From positions 2,728,001 to 2,792,000 of the forward strand of contig CP079103.1 in NCBI GenBank assembly GCA_019285755.1: DNA of 64,000 bases, given 5' to 3'. The translations under genes were made by a program, and so were the position numbers. The notes below the pieces were generated by a model. It was not told the origin of the DNA, ran no database searches, and saw only the letters and a program-made list of their open reading frames with translations. Position 1 is the first letter of the stretch, and every line of letters starts with the position of its first letter. Below, piece after piece: positions 20,911 to 31,275 of the stretch. The DNA comes from Chitinophaga sp. E66 (GTDB taxonomy: Bacteria; Bacteroidota; Bacteroidia; Chitinophagales; Chitinophagaceae).

Positions 20911-20927
20911 CCTTCAAACCCTGAAAA

Positions 20928-21033
20928 ATGAAATCATCAAGTTCAAAAATTGCCGTTGTTACCGGCAGCAACAGCGTTATCTGATATGCCACGGCGAAAA
21001 TGCTTTCCGAAAGCGGGTCTAAAACCAGCCGAT
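20928..21033 (+). pseudogene. Truncated second SDR remnant
   Basis: From the ATG at 20928 the sequence reads MKSSSSKIAVVTGSNSVI, a stop, then YATAKMLSESGSKTSRFL. This is the start of another SDR (TGxxxGIG loop, then the first helix) with a stop where GIG should be, and it ends after ~35 codons. It was probably the next gene of the SDR operon before a deletion. Confidence 0.55.
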
Positions 21034-21048
21034 TCTTGTTATTTTTAG

Positions 21049-21877
21049 ATGGAGCAGATCTGCAAACCCGTAAACATGGAATACAAGGCAAAATACATCA
21101 CAGATGATATAAAGTTGTCGTGCTATGAAGACAAGTTCTTCAAATCTGACATCATGTTCGAGCACCACATGCTGGTTTGGTTCATTTCAGGCGAAACCAA
21201 GATCGTTCAGGCGGATGCCACCTACTTTTTCGGGAAAGGAGACATTTTCCTCATACCCCGTAATCAACTGGCAACGATAATTAATTATCCTAAAAACTTG
21301 CAGCCACATAAAACGGTAGTCATGCATTTAACGGAGGAGAGATTGCGACGCTTTTATGCATCGCATCCTTCAAACCACAAACCATGCGACCACAGCAGAT
21401 CTACAGCTTCAACAATCACCCTTTACTCGAAAGCTGCCTGGCATCCCTGATCCCTTATTTCGATATGAAAGACCTACCGGAGGATATCGCGTATTTGAAA
21501 ATCACCGAAGCGATTAGCATTCTACGGACGATCGATAGGAGCGTAGACAACGTGCTGGCCAATTTCGAAGAACCCGGAAAGATCGACCTCGCAGATTTCA
21601 TGGAAAAGAATTTCATGTTCAATTTGCCGCTAGAGAAATTCGGTTACCTGACAGGCAGAAGCCTCACTACTTTCAAACGGGATTTCAATAAAACGTTCAA
21701 CAATACACCGCAACGTTGGCTAACGCAAAAAGACTTGCGCTGGCGCATTACCATCTCAAGGAGAAGAAAAAGAAACCGGTAGACGTATGCTACGAAGTTG
21801 GATTCGAGAATCTTTCCCATTTTTCGTTTGCATTTAAGAAGCAATTTGGGTATGCGCCTTCGAAGTTATTGGAATAA
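21049..21877 (+). CDS. AraC-family transcriptional regulator
   Basis: About 275 aa. The N-terminal cupin-like sensor domain (HHMLVWFISGETKIVQADATY, FGKGDIFLIPRNQLATI) precedes an AraC double helix-turn-helix: FGYLTGRSLTTFKRDFNKTF, then in another frame VDVCYEVGFENLSHFSFAFKKQFGYAPS. Indels near 21385 and 21735 split it. An in-frame ATG at 21076 is an alternative start. It is the best candidate to bind the repeat at 19823-19862 and so control the SDR gene. Confidence 0.8.
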
Positions 21878-22388
21878 TCAGGCGCTTTATTTTAAGCACG
21901 TAATGATTAAATACTTTTTTTTGCACTCAAAGAAAAGTTATCGGTTCGTTCTTCCCTGAAAAATGTGTGCATGATGGATTGCAACCTCGAACCGCTCGAA
22001 CCATCGCTTTCTGCGGGCTGATACTGAGCAGATCTGAGGGCACGTGCGCATCACAGCCAGACCTCACGGCGCTCCAAGCTGCAGGAACGCGCTCCTGGTA
22101 ACAGCCCTTCTACACGATGTCCGAAGAATCACGTGGGAAACCCGGCCCTTGCCAACAAAACGCCCCCGCCACCAACTCGCCATGCGGCGCATTAGGGATC
22201 CACTGAAACAGCCGGAGCAAAAGTAAGCACTTTAACCCATATATCGATTTAGGCAAATGGTTCCCAATTAACCCATCCCTTCATCTAAAATTGATCACAA
22301 TCAATTTCCTTAAGACCGTGATCATTTCCCGAAACCTGGTAATGAGGGAACTTTAGAAAACTTCAATCAATTTCAAAATACGAATGGT
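21878..22388. other. 511-bp non-coding region with promoter of the AI-2E/pps operon
   Basis: No convincing gene is present. The only long reading frame (22044-22226) has no protein-like composition and no ribosome-binding site. The right-hand third carries the inverted repeat at 22291-22304 and a -7-like element at 22348-22355. Confidence 0.6.
22291..22304. promoter_or_regulatory. CRP/FNR-type box, AI-2E/pps promoter
   Basis: TTGATCACAATCAA is a perfect inverted repeat and an exact match to the FNR consensus TTGAT-N4-ATCAA. Its centre is 50.5 bp before GAACTTTA (22348-22355), a near match to the Bacteroidota -7 element. The ATG at 22389 follows. It belongs to the seven-site set described in the findings. 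Confidence 0.8.
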
Positions 22389-23442
22389 ATGCAACTCGTA
22401 CGTATTTCCAACAACCTAGTCAGGAGCCTGGAAGTAATCCTTCTTAGCGGAGCACTCTTATATTTCGGCAAAACGCTATTCATCCCTTATTCATGGGCCT
22501 CCTGATCTCAATGATCATGTACCCTGTATGCAAAAAGCTGGAAAGTCGTGGCGCCTCCCGTATTATCGGTGTTACCATTTGCCTGTTGATTGTCATTTTC
22601 CTGTTTGCCGCCCTCGTCGCCTTGCTTTTCTGGCAGCTACGCGCCTTCGTCAGCGACTGGCCAGCACTTTCAACAAAACTGGACATAGCCCTTTGGGATT
22701 TCAGGCACTGGCTGGCCGTGCATTTCAAAATCACGTTGGAAGTACAGGACAGCTGGCTGCATGACCAGGCGAGCCAGATCATGGGATTCGTTGGCCAGCT
22801 GCTGCAGGGCACCATCAGCTTTACGATCAATACGATGTTCACGCTTTTTATGACGCCTGTATTTGCCGCGCTATTCCTCTATCATCGGGGCTTTTTCATC
22901 GCCTTCCTGAAGAAAATCGCCGGCGATCACTATGGAGAAAAGCTGGAAATCATTCTCCAGCAGGTGATCCGTACCTACTTTCATTATATCAAAGGCATGA
23001 TCATGGTCTACCTGATCGTCGGCGTGCTCAATACCATCGGCCTTTATGCGCTCGATATCCCACATGCGCTCCTGTTCGGTATGCTGACAGCTATCATGAC
23101 GATCATCCCTTATTTCGGCATCATCGTCAGCGCCTTGCTGCCTATTTCCGCAGCCTGGACCGTTCATGAGTCTATTTGGTACCCGCTAGGAGTGATCGGC
23201 GTATTTTCCTTCGTTCAATACCTCGAAGCAAATATCATCTTCCCGAAGGTAGTCGCTGCCCAACTGAACGTAAGCACCTGGGCTACGCTGGTGGCAATTT
23301 TGGCCGGCGGCATCATCTGGGAGTCGCCGGAATGGTCTTGTTCATCCCGTTCGTCGCCATCGCAAAAATTGCCGCTGATCACCTGGAAGCGTGGGAACAC
23401 TGGCGCCTCCTGCTTTCCCGTACACCCAACGTCAACACCTAA
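22389..23442 (+). CDS. AI-2E family (PerM-type) membrane transporter
   Basis: About 351 aa with the AI-2E/PerM layout. An N-terminal helix (VILLSGALLYFGKTLFIP) and two further TM segments (LLISMIMYPV, VTICLLIVIFLFAALVALLF) precede an extramembrane helical region. The conserved IKGMIMVYLIVGVLNTIGLY, MTIIPYFGIIVSALLP, QYLEANIIFPKVV and the closing GMVLFIPFVAIAK follow. Substrates in this family are poorly defined (signal export, Na+/H+ exchange). Indels lie near 22490 and 23320. It is the first gene of an operon with PEP synthase, 9 bp downstream. Confidence 0.85.
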
Positions 23443-23451
23443 AAACACGAT

Positions 23452-25853
23452 ATGGAAAACTATATTAAGGATTTTACCGAGATACGCCTCGCCAACCTGC
23501 AGGATGTAGGCGGTAAAAATGCGTCATTGGGCGAGATGACCGTAGCTCTTTCGGGTCGGGGAATCCGGGTGCCGGCCGGCTTCGCGCCCTTACCACGGCG
23601 GCGTTTCGGGCATACCTGGACTTTAACGGGCTGTGGGATTGCTTTCAGATGCTGCAAGGGCTCGACCGAAAGGATTTTTCCAACCTCCATCTACTCGGTA
23701 CTGCAATCCGCCAGAAAATGTTATCGGGTGTGATGCCTGCGGCTATAGCAGGGCAGTTGAAAAAGGCGTACCGGAAAATGGGCTCGCCTGCATTGCCGGC
23801 GGTGGCAGTCCGCAGCAGTGCCACTGCGGAAGACCTCCCGACAGCCAGTTTCGCCGGCCAACATGAATCATTCCTGCATATATGCGGAGAAGAAGCGTTG
23901 ATAGACGCAGTGCGCCGCTGCTTTGCCTCCCTGTTTACTGACAGGGCTATAAAATACCGCGAAGAACGCGGCATCGAGCACAAGTCGGTCGCCATATCCG
24001 TAGGCATCCAGCAAATGGTGGACGCCGGATCCGGATGCTCAGGCGTTATTTTCACGCTCGAACCGGAAAGCGGCAACCGGGAGATCATCCTGGTGACAGG
24101 CGTATGGGGATTCGGGAAAACATCGTACAGGGCACCGTGGAGCCCGACGAATACTATTTATTCAAACCAGCGCTACGGCAAAACAGACGGGCCATTTTCC
24201 AAAGTAAAACGGGGCAAAAAGAGACGACGTTAGTTTACTCCGCCGCCGGCAAGCTGGAATATATTCCCACTTCAGCCGCCCTCCGCCAACAGCCAGTTCT
24301 CGATCCCGCCGAAATCCGGCAACTGGCAGAATGGGCCATGGCGATAGAAAAACATTACGGCAGTCCGATGGACATTGAATGGGCCAAAGACGGCAATTCA
24401 GGCATCCTTTACGTGCTGCAGGCCCGGCCGGAAACCGTGCATACCTGTACCGAATTAAACACCCATACAACCTGGCGCCTTTCCTCAAAAAGCAAGGTGC
24501 TGGCGCAAGGTGAAGCGGTCGGGAACCGCATCGCTTCCGGCCAGGCGCGCTTGTTACGGTCTCCGCTGGAGGCTGACGCTCTGCAGCCGGGAGATATCAT
24601 CGTAACCGCCAATACCACGCCGGATTGGGACCCGTTACTGAAAAAAGCCGGCGGAATCGTCACTAATTCCGGCGGGAGGACGAGCCACGCCGCTATCGTA
24701 GCCCGCGAAACCGGTGTCCCCGCCATTGTAGGCACCGGCAATGCCACTCCTCGATAACCAACGGGGCGCCGATTACCATTTCGTGCGCCGAGGGCAAAAC
24801 CGGCAGCGTTTACGAAGGGTTATTGCCTTTTGAAACCATCTCAAGCACGGAAGAACAGGAAAAATTGCCGGAACGGACCAAACTGATGCTCATACTCAGC
24901 GATCCAGACCAGGCATTTCGACTTGCCTCGCAACCGGGAGCGGGCGTAGGCCTCCTGCGAATGGAATTTATCATTACTCATACCGTGAAGATCCACCCAA
25001 TGGCGCTGGTGCACTTCCACGAAATCACCGACCCGCAGGTAAATGCACTGATTGAGAAGCTGACTTCCGGATATGAAAGCAAAACGGATTACTTCATCGA
25101 GCGCCTCGCTTCCGGCATCGCCACCGTGGCCGCCGCTTTTTACCCCAGGGAGATCATCGTCCGGATGAGCGATTTCAAGACGAACGAATACGCACAACTC
25201 ATTGGAGGACAGGAATACGAGCCCAAAGAGGAAAACCCGATGCTGGGGTTCCGGGGCGCATCCCGGTACTATCACCCGCTGTACCGGGAAGGCTTCGGCC
25301 TGGAATGCCAGGCGATCAAGATGGTTCGGGACGAAATGGGGCTTACGAACGTAAAAACGATGATCCCGTTCTGCAGAACTGTCGGGAAGGCAGGAAAGTG
25401 CTGGAAACCATGCGCACTTTCGGGCTGGAGCGTTCCGTCAACGGGTTGGAAGTATACGTGATGGCGGAAATACCATCGAATGTGATCGATGCAGCCCGGT
25501 TCGCGAAAATTTTCGATGGGTTTTCCATCGGTTCAAACGACCTTACCCAATTGGTACTCGGCATCGACCGCGATTCCGCCATCCTTTCCGGTGAATATTC
25601 GGAAGATGATTACACTTGCAAGTCCATGGTGGCGCAAATGATCAGATCCGCCAACGAAGCCGGCGTCCCCGTCGGGCTTTGCGGACAGGCTCCCAGCGAC
25701 ATCCCCGGATATGCGTCATTTCTTGTGGCAAACGGTATCACCAGCATATCGTTCACACCCGATGCATTTTCCACCGGCCGGAAGATGGTTTATGAAGCCG
25801 AATTGAAAATGAAACATTATATGCTTGGAGCGATACCTGAAAATGAGGAGTAA
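23452..25853 (+). CDS. ppsA: Phosphoenolpyruvate synthase
   Basis: Converts pyruvate and ATP to PEP, AMP and phosphate, the entry to gluconeogenesis. About 800 aa in the usual order: ATP-grasp domain (LQDVGGKNASLGEM, AVRSSATAEDLPTASFAGQ), swivelling phosphohistidine domain (GGRTSHAAIVARETGVPA), and PEP-binding TIM barrel (FSIGSNDLTQLVLGIDRD, catalytic Cys in VGLCGQAPSD). Indels near 23585, 24110, 24750 and 25380 break the frame but leave every motif intact. The position behind an AI-2E permease and a CRP/FNR-type box suggests expression under energy or oxygen limitation. Confidence 0.9.
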
Positions 25854-25912
25854 GCAGACCAACAATCTGCGCAGGCTTAATGATCAGATGGCGGCTGCGA
25901 AAGAATTTGGGA

Positions 25913-25924
25913 TGATATCAATCA
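25913..25924. promoter_or_regulatory. CRP/FNR-type box, Hsp20 promoter
   Basis: TGATATCAATCA fits TGAY-N4-RTCA. Its centre is 51.5 bp before TAATTTCC (25970-25977), a TAnnTT-type -7 element, and the Hsp20 ATG is at 26021. Confidence 0.7.
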
Positions 25925-26020
25925 AGCTCCTGACGAATCCGGATCATTCGCCATAAAATCGCCAAGGGATAATTTCCATGTACGAAATTTTCATCTCATC
26001 ACATATAAATCTAAAATATC

Positions 26021-26452
26021 ATGAAAACGCTTTCTTCAAAACCCGACACGCTCTTCCCGCATTGTGGGACGAGTTTTTCTCAGGCTGGCTCGATACCAAC
26101 GGAAAAAGAACAAACCCTTCGTTACCGTGCCTGCCGTGAATATCAGCGAAGAAAAAGAGGCATTCAAGATCGCCCTGGCCGCCCCGGGCATGAAAAAGGA
26201 AGATTTCCGGATCGATGTGTCAGACGATTTGCTGACCATCAGTTCCGAACAGGAATCGCAACAGGAGGAGAAAAAGACAACTACCGGAAGCAAGAGTACA
26301 ATTACAGCAGTTTCACCCGCTCCTTCCAGGTGCCGGAAACGGTGATCGCCAGCAAGATCGGGGCAAAATATACAGACGGCATCCTGGAAATCACCTTGCC
26401 CAAAAAGGAGGAGTCCAAACAAAACCCAAGCGTCAATATCGCAGTGCAATAA
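26021..26452 (+). CDS. Small heat-shock protein Hsp20
   Basis: About 143 aa. Read across three small indels (near 26065, 26120 and 26275) it gives a short N-terminal arm, then the alpha-crystallin domain: AVNISEEKEAFKIALAAPGM, DFRIDVSDDLLTISSEQE and YNYSSFTRSFQVPETV. The C-terminal GILEITLPKKEE includes the I-x-I/L-type motif region. It is a holdase that binds unfolding proteins without ATP. It has its own box-containing promoter inside the stress island and is followed by a strong terminator. Confidence 0.85.
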   Translation: MKTLSSKPDTLFPHCGTSFSQAGSIPTEKEQTLRYRACREYQRRKRGIQDRPGRPGHEKGRFPDRCVRRFADHQFRTGIATGGEKDNYRKQEYNYSSFTRSFQVPETVIASKIGAKYTDGILEITLPKKEESKQNPSVNIAVQ

Positions 26453-26465
26453 ATATACTATCTGA

Positions 26466-26494
26466 AAAAGCCCCGCCATTGCGGCGGGGCTTTT
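26466..26494 (+). terminator. Rho-independent terminator after Hsp20
   Basis: AAAAGCCCCGCC pairs perfectly with GGCGGGGCTTTT over an ATTGC loop, a 12-bp stem ending in T. It also lies just beyond the convergent ATP-cone gene and may act in both directions. Confidence 0.9.
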
Positions 26495-26513
26495 CGTTGT
26501 AGGATAACGCCCT

Positions 26514-27369
26514 TTAATGTACGCCGGCACGGTGCCGCTTATTACATAGCGTTCCTATTTCTTCCATCACCCTACCCATCTTACCGGGAGGGATCGCCGC
26601 TGCCGTGAGCACCTCCGGCTGATCCTGAACATCGCTGCATAATACGACGTTGAGGTGCAGCAGCCTGGACTTTCGTAATGGCTTAACGTGGTCAGGCAGG
26701 TAACCGGATAGAGCTGCTCCAGGTCGATAATGTCTTTTAGACCGTTGCCGGAAGGGTAATCCCATGACAATTGCCGCAGGCCTGCGCATTTACCGTACTT
26801 CAGGGCATCGGAAGAAAAGCGGGTATTGGTGATCAGCCATCCGGCCGTCTTCCCCTCATTTCTATGGCCGGACGAGCGCGCGATGTCCTGGAATCGCGCA
26901 TGAACATACAGCGCCACCTTAACGTCGCATTTAATGCCGGCCTGGTGGTACTTGCATTCGACGAAATTGCGCTCATCTGCGCCAATCGCAAGTACATCCA
27001 CTTCATGATTGACGCACAGGCCTGCGATGAACTGATTGGTTTGCACAGTGTACCCTGGCGCCGAAACACTTCCCCAATAAATTGTTCAAAAGGGAAGCCG
27101 GAGGGCCCCAGTTCCAGGATCGCCCTTTTGAGATGATAGCGCGCTGCTGCGGGGCGCATGAGGTCTTTGAGCATCCCGAAAGCCTGATCGTAAATCTCTC
27201 GGGTGGTGATGCCCGGGTATATTCTGCCGCGCAAAGAGGTAAGGATCCCATCTGCTGCTTCGTCCGTAGCTCCCGAACGGGTCAGGGAACGCCGGAGCTT
27301 TTTTTCAGAGAATGGCACCAATTCGCCATCCGCCTTGCGGACATACTGGATCGTCTGCAGATCTTCCAT
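26514..27369 (-). CDS. ATP-cone domain protein with Mrr-type nuclease-like region
   Basis: About 285 aa. From the ATG at 27369 (MEDLQTIQ) the protein opens with an ATP-cone: VRKADGELVPFSEKKLRRSL and DLMRPAAARYHLKRAILELG. ATP-cones are the nucleotide-sensing domains best known from ribonucleotide reductase and NrdR. Behind it lies HEVDVLAIGADERNFVECKY, matching the D-x(n)-E-x-K core of Mrr/PD-(D/E)XK nucleases. A C-terminal helical tail (GRVMEEIGTLCNKRHRAG) is in a third frame. Indels lie near 27050, 26840 and 26680. An upstream in-frame extension to 27522 is possible but would run through the regulatory box. Substrate unknown. Confidence 0.7.
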
Positions 27370-27436
27370 ATCGGTTATTTGCAGTAAGGTACGAAGTCCT
27401 TCTACCCCGGACACTGACTGCAATACCATCCCGCGG

Positions 27437-27448
27437 TGATCGTAGTCA
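27437..27448. promoter_or_regulatory. CRP/FNR-type box between the ATP-cone and lipoprotein genes
   Basis: TGATCGTAGTCA fits TGAY-N4-RTCA. On the minus strand its centre is 51.5 bp before TACCTTAC (27391-27384), and the ATP-cone ATG is at 27369. It may also serve the divergent lipoprotein gene at 27552, 104 bp away. Confidence 0.7.
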
Positions 27449-27551
27449 ACGCTTTCCCTCAGCAATCTTACCAGCATCATTCCGATACCGTTTGCCGTCA
27501 TAGTCCGCCCGCGGCGGTTCAACTAGCTTCACTTATGTAAAATCCACGGCC

Positions 27552-28575
27552 ATGTTGCACTATCCTTTTATACAAATATTCCTGTCGGCAGGCCTGATTG
27601 CCTCCGCTTGTACAGAGCAGCAGGAAACCATCCGCCGCCTGGGGAAAGAGCATGTAGACACCTTGCCTTCGTACGCACTCCCGGTAAAAGACTCCTGCGG
27701 GTAGATACCGCCGCCTGGCACAGCATATTGCGCCACCTCGCGCACGGCGCTCCGGTTACCTGGTGGCCTGCCGGGGAAGACGGTCCTCCGCTGCCAGGCG
27801 CGTTATTGCCCTTTAATCGGATCGTAGCGTATTATGGAAACTTGTTCGCGCCGGCCATGGGCATCCTGGGGCGCTGCCCGAAACGGCACTTTTCGACAAA
27901 CTTAACGCAGAAGCCGCGCGATGGGAAGCTGCCGACACCTTGATCCCCGTGGTGCCTGCATTGCATTACATCGCCGTCACCGCCCAGCGGGCCCCGGAAA
28001 GGATGGCAAATACCGCCTGCGCATGCCCCATGCCGAGATCGACAAGATCATCGCCATGGCCCGCCGAAATGGCGCCATCGTTTTCCTGGACATTCAACCC
28101 GGCCATAGCGATGTGCTTACGGAAGCCAGGATGCTCTCATCATACCTCGTACTGCCCGACGTGCACCTCGGCCTCGACCCGGAATACAACATGACCTACC
28201 GCCAGGTTCCGTGCTCAGCCATCGGAACGCTGGACGCCGGGGCGATCAACGAAGTGTCCGCCTTTCTGGCAGGCGTGGTCCGTGAGCACCGTCTTCCACC
28301 GAAAATCGTTGTGGTCCACCGCTTCACGCAAGCCATGGTCACCAATGCACACAACATCACCCGCAGGCCGGAGGTGCAATTTGTTATGAATATGGACGGC
28401 TTCGGTTCTCCGGCAAAGAAAAAGATACATATAAGGCTTACATCGGCAAGCATCCTGTTCAGTTTACCGGGTTCAAACTCTTTTACAAGGTCGATCCGCT
28501 TCCGGCACCCGGCTGATGCAACCCGAAGAGGTCCTGCTCCTGCAACCATCCCCGGTATACATTCAATATCAATAA
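27552..28575 (+). CDS. Conserved lipoprotein of unknown function
   Basis: About 340 aa, starting with a signal peptide and lipobox (IFLSAGLIASAC). The conserved core is LPFNRIVAYYGNLFAPAMGI, VVPALHYIAVTAQRAPGKDG, KIIAMARRNGAIVFLDIQPG, LGLDPEYNM and KIVVVHRFTQAMVTN. The alternation of strands and helices ending in acidic or basic residues suggests an alpha/beta (TIM-like) fold, perhaps an enzyme. I know this arrangement only as an uncharacterised Bacteroidota lipoprotein. Indels lie near 27690, 27870, 28000, 28420 and 28515. It ends 14 bp before a universal stress protein gene and is likely co-transcribed with it. Confidence 0.6.
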
Positions 28576-28589
28576 CAAATAGCCATTTT

Positions 28590-29414
28590 ATGAAAAAGAT
28601 CATCATTGCCTTCGATGGCACCAATTACTCCGCCGGCGCGGTTTCATTTGCCGCAGACCTGAACAAACGATCGCCCATTCTGCTGGTAGGATCGTTCCTT
28701 CCCCAGATCGATCTCTCTTCGAGCTGGAGCTACGCCATGGGCGGCGCCGGACTCTATAACCCTTTGGTCGAGGACTTTAACGCGGAGGCCATCGAAGCTC
28801 ACGTCCACCAGTTTGAAAAGGAATGCAATAGCGAAGGGATTGAATGGCTGGTGCATAAAAACCCGTTCGATCTCGCCATCCCAGAAATCCGGAAAGAATC
28901 CCGGTTCGCGGACCTGCTTTTGATCGGAGGGGAATCGTTTTATCGTCAATATGGAATGGAACGGCCCAATGAGTATCTGCGGATGACGCTCCAGGAAGCC
29001 GAATGCCCCGTAATCGTAGTGCCTGAAGACTTCCCGTTCCCCGACCGTATCATGCTGGCCTACGACGGCAGTGAAGATTCGGTATATGCCATCCGGCAAT
29101 TCGCACTCCAGTTCCCGGAACTGGCCAGGATGCCCGCAACGCTTGTATACGCTACTACCAGGAAACATAGCGGCCTGCCGGAAAAGGATTACATCCTCGA
29201 ACTGTGCTCACGTCATTTCCCTGACCTCACGGTGAAAATGCTGGAATCGACCACCCGGAAACAATTCGGCGAATGGCTCAACGGGCACCAGACGACCTTA
29301 CTGGTATGCGGCGCATTCGGGCGTAATGACATTTCCATGATGTTCAGGCGCAGCTTCGCGGCCGGGGCCATCGTTGACCACAAAATCCCCGTCTTCATCG
29401 CCCACAGGTCATGA
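28590..29414 (+). CDS. Universal stress protein, tandem Usp domains (first copy)
   Basis: Intact 274-aa cytosolic protein with two UspA domains. The first begins MKKIIIAFDGTNYSAGAVSF and contains ADLLLIGGESFY and AECPVIVVPEDFPFP. The second begins RIMLAYDGSEDSVYAIRQF and ends with LLVCGAFGRNDISMMFRRS, the G-x2-G-type nucleotide-binding loop region. Tandem Usp proteins support survival during starvation, hypoxia or oxidative stress. This is the first of four paralogues within 5 kb. Confidence 0.9.
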   Translation: MKKIIIAFDGTNYSAGAVSFAADLNKRSPILLVGSFLPQIDLSSSWSYAMGGAGLYNPLVEDFNAEAIEAHVHQFEKECNSEGIEWLVHKNPFDLAIPEIRKESRFADLLLIGGESFYRQYGMERPNEYLRMTLQEAECPVIVVPEDFPFPDRIMLAYDGSEDSVYAIRQFALQFPELARMPATLVYATTRKHSGLPEKDYILELCSRHFPDLTVKMLESTTRKQFGEWLNGHQTTLLVCGAFGRNDISMMFRRSFAAGAIVDHKIPVFIAHRS

Positions 29415-29420
29415 AAAGGA

Positions 29421-29432
29421 TGACGAACGTCA
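29421..29432. promoter_or_regulatory. CRP/FNR-type box, second Usp promoter
   Basis: TGACGAACGTCA, extended to the perfect repeat GATGAC-GAAC-GTCATC. It fits TGAY-N4-RTCA. Its centre is 50.5 bp before TAACTTTC (29477-29484), and the Usp ATG is at 29500. It occupies the 85-bp gap between two Usp genes. Confidence 0.8.
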
Positions 29433-29499
29433 TCATTGAGGCAGCTACCATCATTCTTCCGGGAAGGAAGTCGTTTTAACTTTCGTAAAAACCTGCAAC

Positions 29500-30330
29500 A
29501 TGAAAAAGATTCTTGCAACTGTTGATGCGCTGAATTTTTCCGAAAATGAGCTGAAAAGCTATAAATACATAGCCGACAAGGCGCGCGGTGCTTTAACGGT
29601 CTTGTTCCTCGAAAACATCGCCGGCGAGGCCATCCATTCGCCACACTGGAGTCCGGTGCGCTGGATTACCAGGAGATATTCGCGAAAAGCATGAAGGAAA
29701 GGAAGGAAAAATCGCTGGAAAACAAGAAACGCCTGCAGGATTTCTGCCGCGACAGCGGGATGGACGTAACCATTCGCGAGCTTCCAGGCGTGCCCTGGCC
29801 GAAGCACTGGAAGAAAGCCGGTTTGCAGATCTGCTACTGGTGCGCACCGACACCACGTTCTCAGTTATCCAAGACTCGAATCCCACCCGGTTCGTAAAAG
29901 ACCTGCTGGTAGAGGCGCAATGCCCGGTAATGGTAGTGCCGGAAACGACGCACTATATCCGGGAGATCCTTTTCGCCTACAACGGGACATTCTCTTCCAC
30001 CTTCGCCATCCGGCAGTTTACACAGCTATTCGGCGACGCCTTCAGCGAAACGGCCGTCAAAGTCGTTTACATCATGGAAAACGACGACAAGAAAATCCCC
30101 ATGGCAAAATCTTCAAAGAATATCTGAACCATCATTACGAAGAAGTGACTTATCATACGCTGGAAGGAAAGCCCACCGCGGAACTGCTCGCCATCACGCT
30201 GCAAAGCACCAACGGTATTATCACCCTCGGCGCCTATGGCAGAAGCAAGGTGTCCCGCTTTTTCCATCAAAGTGATGCAGATACTATCCTACGGACAGCC
30301 AACATTCCCATCTTCATTACTCACCCATAA
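29500..30330 (+). CDS. Universal stress protein, tandem Usp domains (second copy)
   Basis: About 277 aa. The first domain starts MKKILATVDALNFSENELKS and ends ECPVM-type VEAQCPVMVVPETTHY. The second starts EILFAYNGTFSSTFAIRQF and closes ITLGAYGRSKVSRFFHQSDA. Indels near 29645, 29795 and 30105 break the frame. The Asp of the ATP-binding VxxDGS motif is Asn in the second domain (AYNGTFSS), as also in the fourth copy, so nucleotide binding may differ from the first copy. Confidence 0.85.
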
Positions 30331-30341
30331 ATACCTCCTTT

Positions 30342-30877
30342 ATGAAAGGACTGATTGTTTATAAAGGCAAGTATGGAGCTACGATGCAATATAGCATCTG
30401 GCTCGGCGCGGCGTTGAATTGCCCGGTCGTTAAGTCGGACTTCGCGCGGCCGGAGCAGATTACCCAGGCCGATTACATCATGATCGGTTCCAGCGTCTAC
30501 ATCGGGCAATTGCAGATCAAACAATGGCTACAGACGAACCTTCCGTTGCTGGAAGGGAAGAAGCTGATCTTCTTCGTAGTGGCCGGCGGCGTACCAGATA
30601 AACCCGAAGAAGTGCGCTCATATTTCGAAAAATGCGTACCGGCGACCCTTCGAAGAAACGCGTCCTGCCACTACCTGCCAGGACGGCTGAACTATGGGCT
30701 TTTATCCCTTAAAGACAAACTGTTGCTCCGCGTCGGCGCCTGGTTTGCCGCCAGGAAAGGAAAAAAATCGGGCTTACGGATTATAACCATGTTAGCCGGG
30801 AACACCTGGCACCCGTGATCGAAGCTATACGGCTGCTTAAAATGACATCCTTCACTCCACAAAAGTCGGCAATATGA
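30342..30877 (+). CDS. Flavodoxin-domain protein (HemG-like)
   Basis: About 178 aa. It opens with the FMN-binding loop MKGLIVYKGKYGATMQYSIW, then ADYIMIGSSVYIGQLQIKQWL and LIFFVVAGGVPDKPEE. This is the layout of the flavodoxin/protoporphyrinogen-oxidase HemG group. An indel near 30765 shifts the tail, which reads IGLTDYNHVSREHLAPVIEA and stops at 30875-30877. The stop overlaps the next ATG (ATGA at 30874), so translation is coupled. Inferred role: flavin electron transfer in the stress regulon. Confidence 0.75.
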
Positions 30878-31275
30878 AAATCCTCATCACGGAAGAGTTC
30901 CTGGTGCGCTCGATACAGGACGAGTTCCACTTCCGGTACCTGCATCTCAAGTTAGAGTTCTTTCGCCAGCCGCACGGACTGCACCAGGCGAGCCCTGCTT
31001 CAGAGCGCGTCCATCCGGACACCCATATCGATAAAATCCGCGATTTTCACTGCTCCGCGTGGATCGATATCGGGGAATACACGACGGTGGCCGAATTGGA
31101 AGAGCAGTTCGCCCACTTGCTGGGCCTCAGCGTACAGGTGTTCCGGAAATCTGGCAACATCTGGTTGGAAACTACCGAAACCGACGACCGTACCCTGGGC
31201 GAACTGGAAGCGCTGGGCAGCTATGAAGCCCCGGTAGCAGAAATCCCCGATGAAGATTTAAACGATCAGACATGA
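30874..31275 (+). CDS. Conserved 133-aa protein of unknown function in the stress operon
   Basis: Intact, no signal peptide or membrane segment. It starts MKILITEEFLVRSIQDEF, continues with a basic region (FRQPHGLHQASPASER) and then IGEYTTVAELEEQFAHLLGL, SVQVFRKSGNIWLETTETDD. The tail is acidic (IPDEDLNDQT). The second half looks like a small alpha/beta domain. I do not recognise a named family. It overlaps both neighbours by ATGA (30874 and 31272), so it is translated together with the flavodoxin and the lipoprotein. Confidence 0.7.
   Translation: MKILITEEFLVRSIQDEFHFRYLHLKLEFFRQPHGLHQASPASERVHPDTHIDKIRDFHCSAWIDIGEYTTVAELEEQFAHLLGLSVQVFRKSGNIWLETTETDDRTLGELEALGSYEAPVAEIPDEDLNDQT

Noticed and set aside
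22044..22226. 60-codon open frame in the gap before the AI-2E gene
   Set aside because: Arg/Pro/His-rich with no ribosome-binding site and no protein-like pattern.
25843..26024. Possible small gene between PEP synthase and Hsp20
   Set aside because: A 37-codon frame (extendable by one indel to ~60 codons) overlaps both neighbours by a few bases, but the Hsp20 promoter elements lie within it and no family is recognisable.
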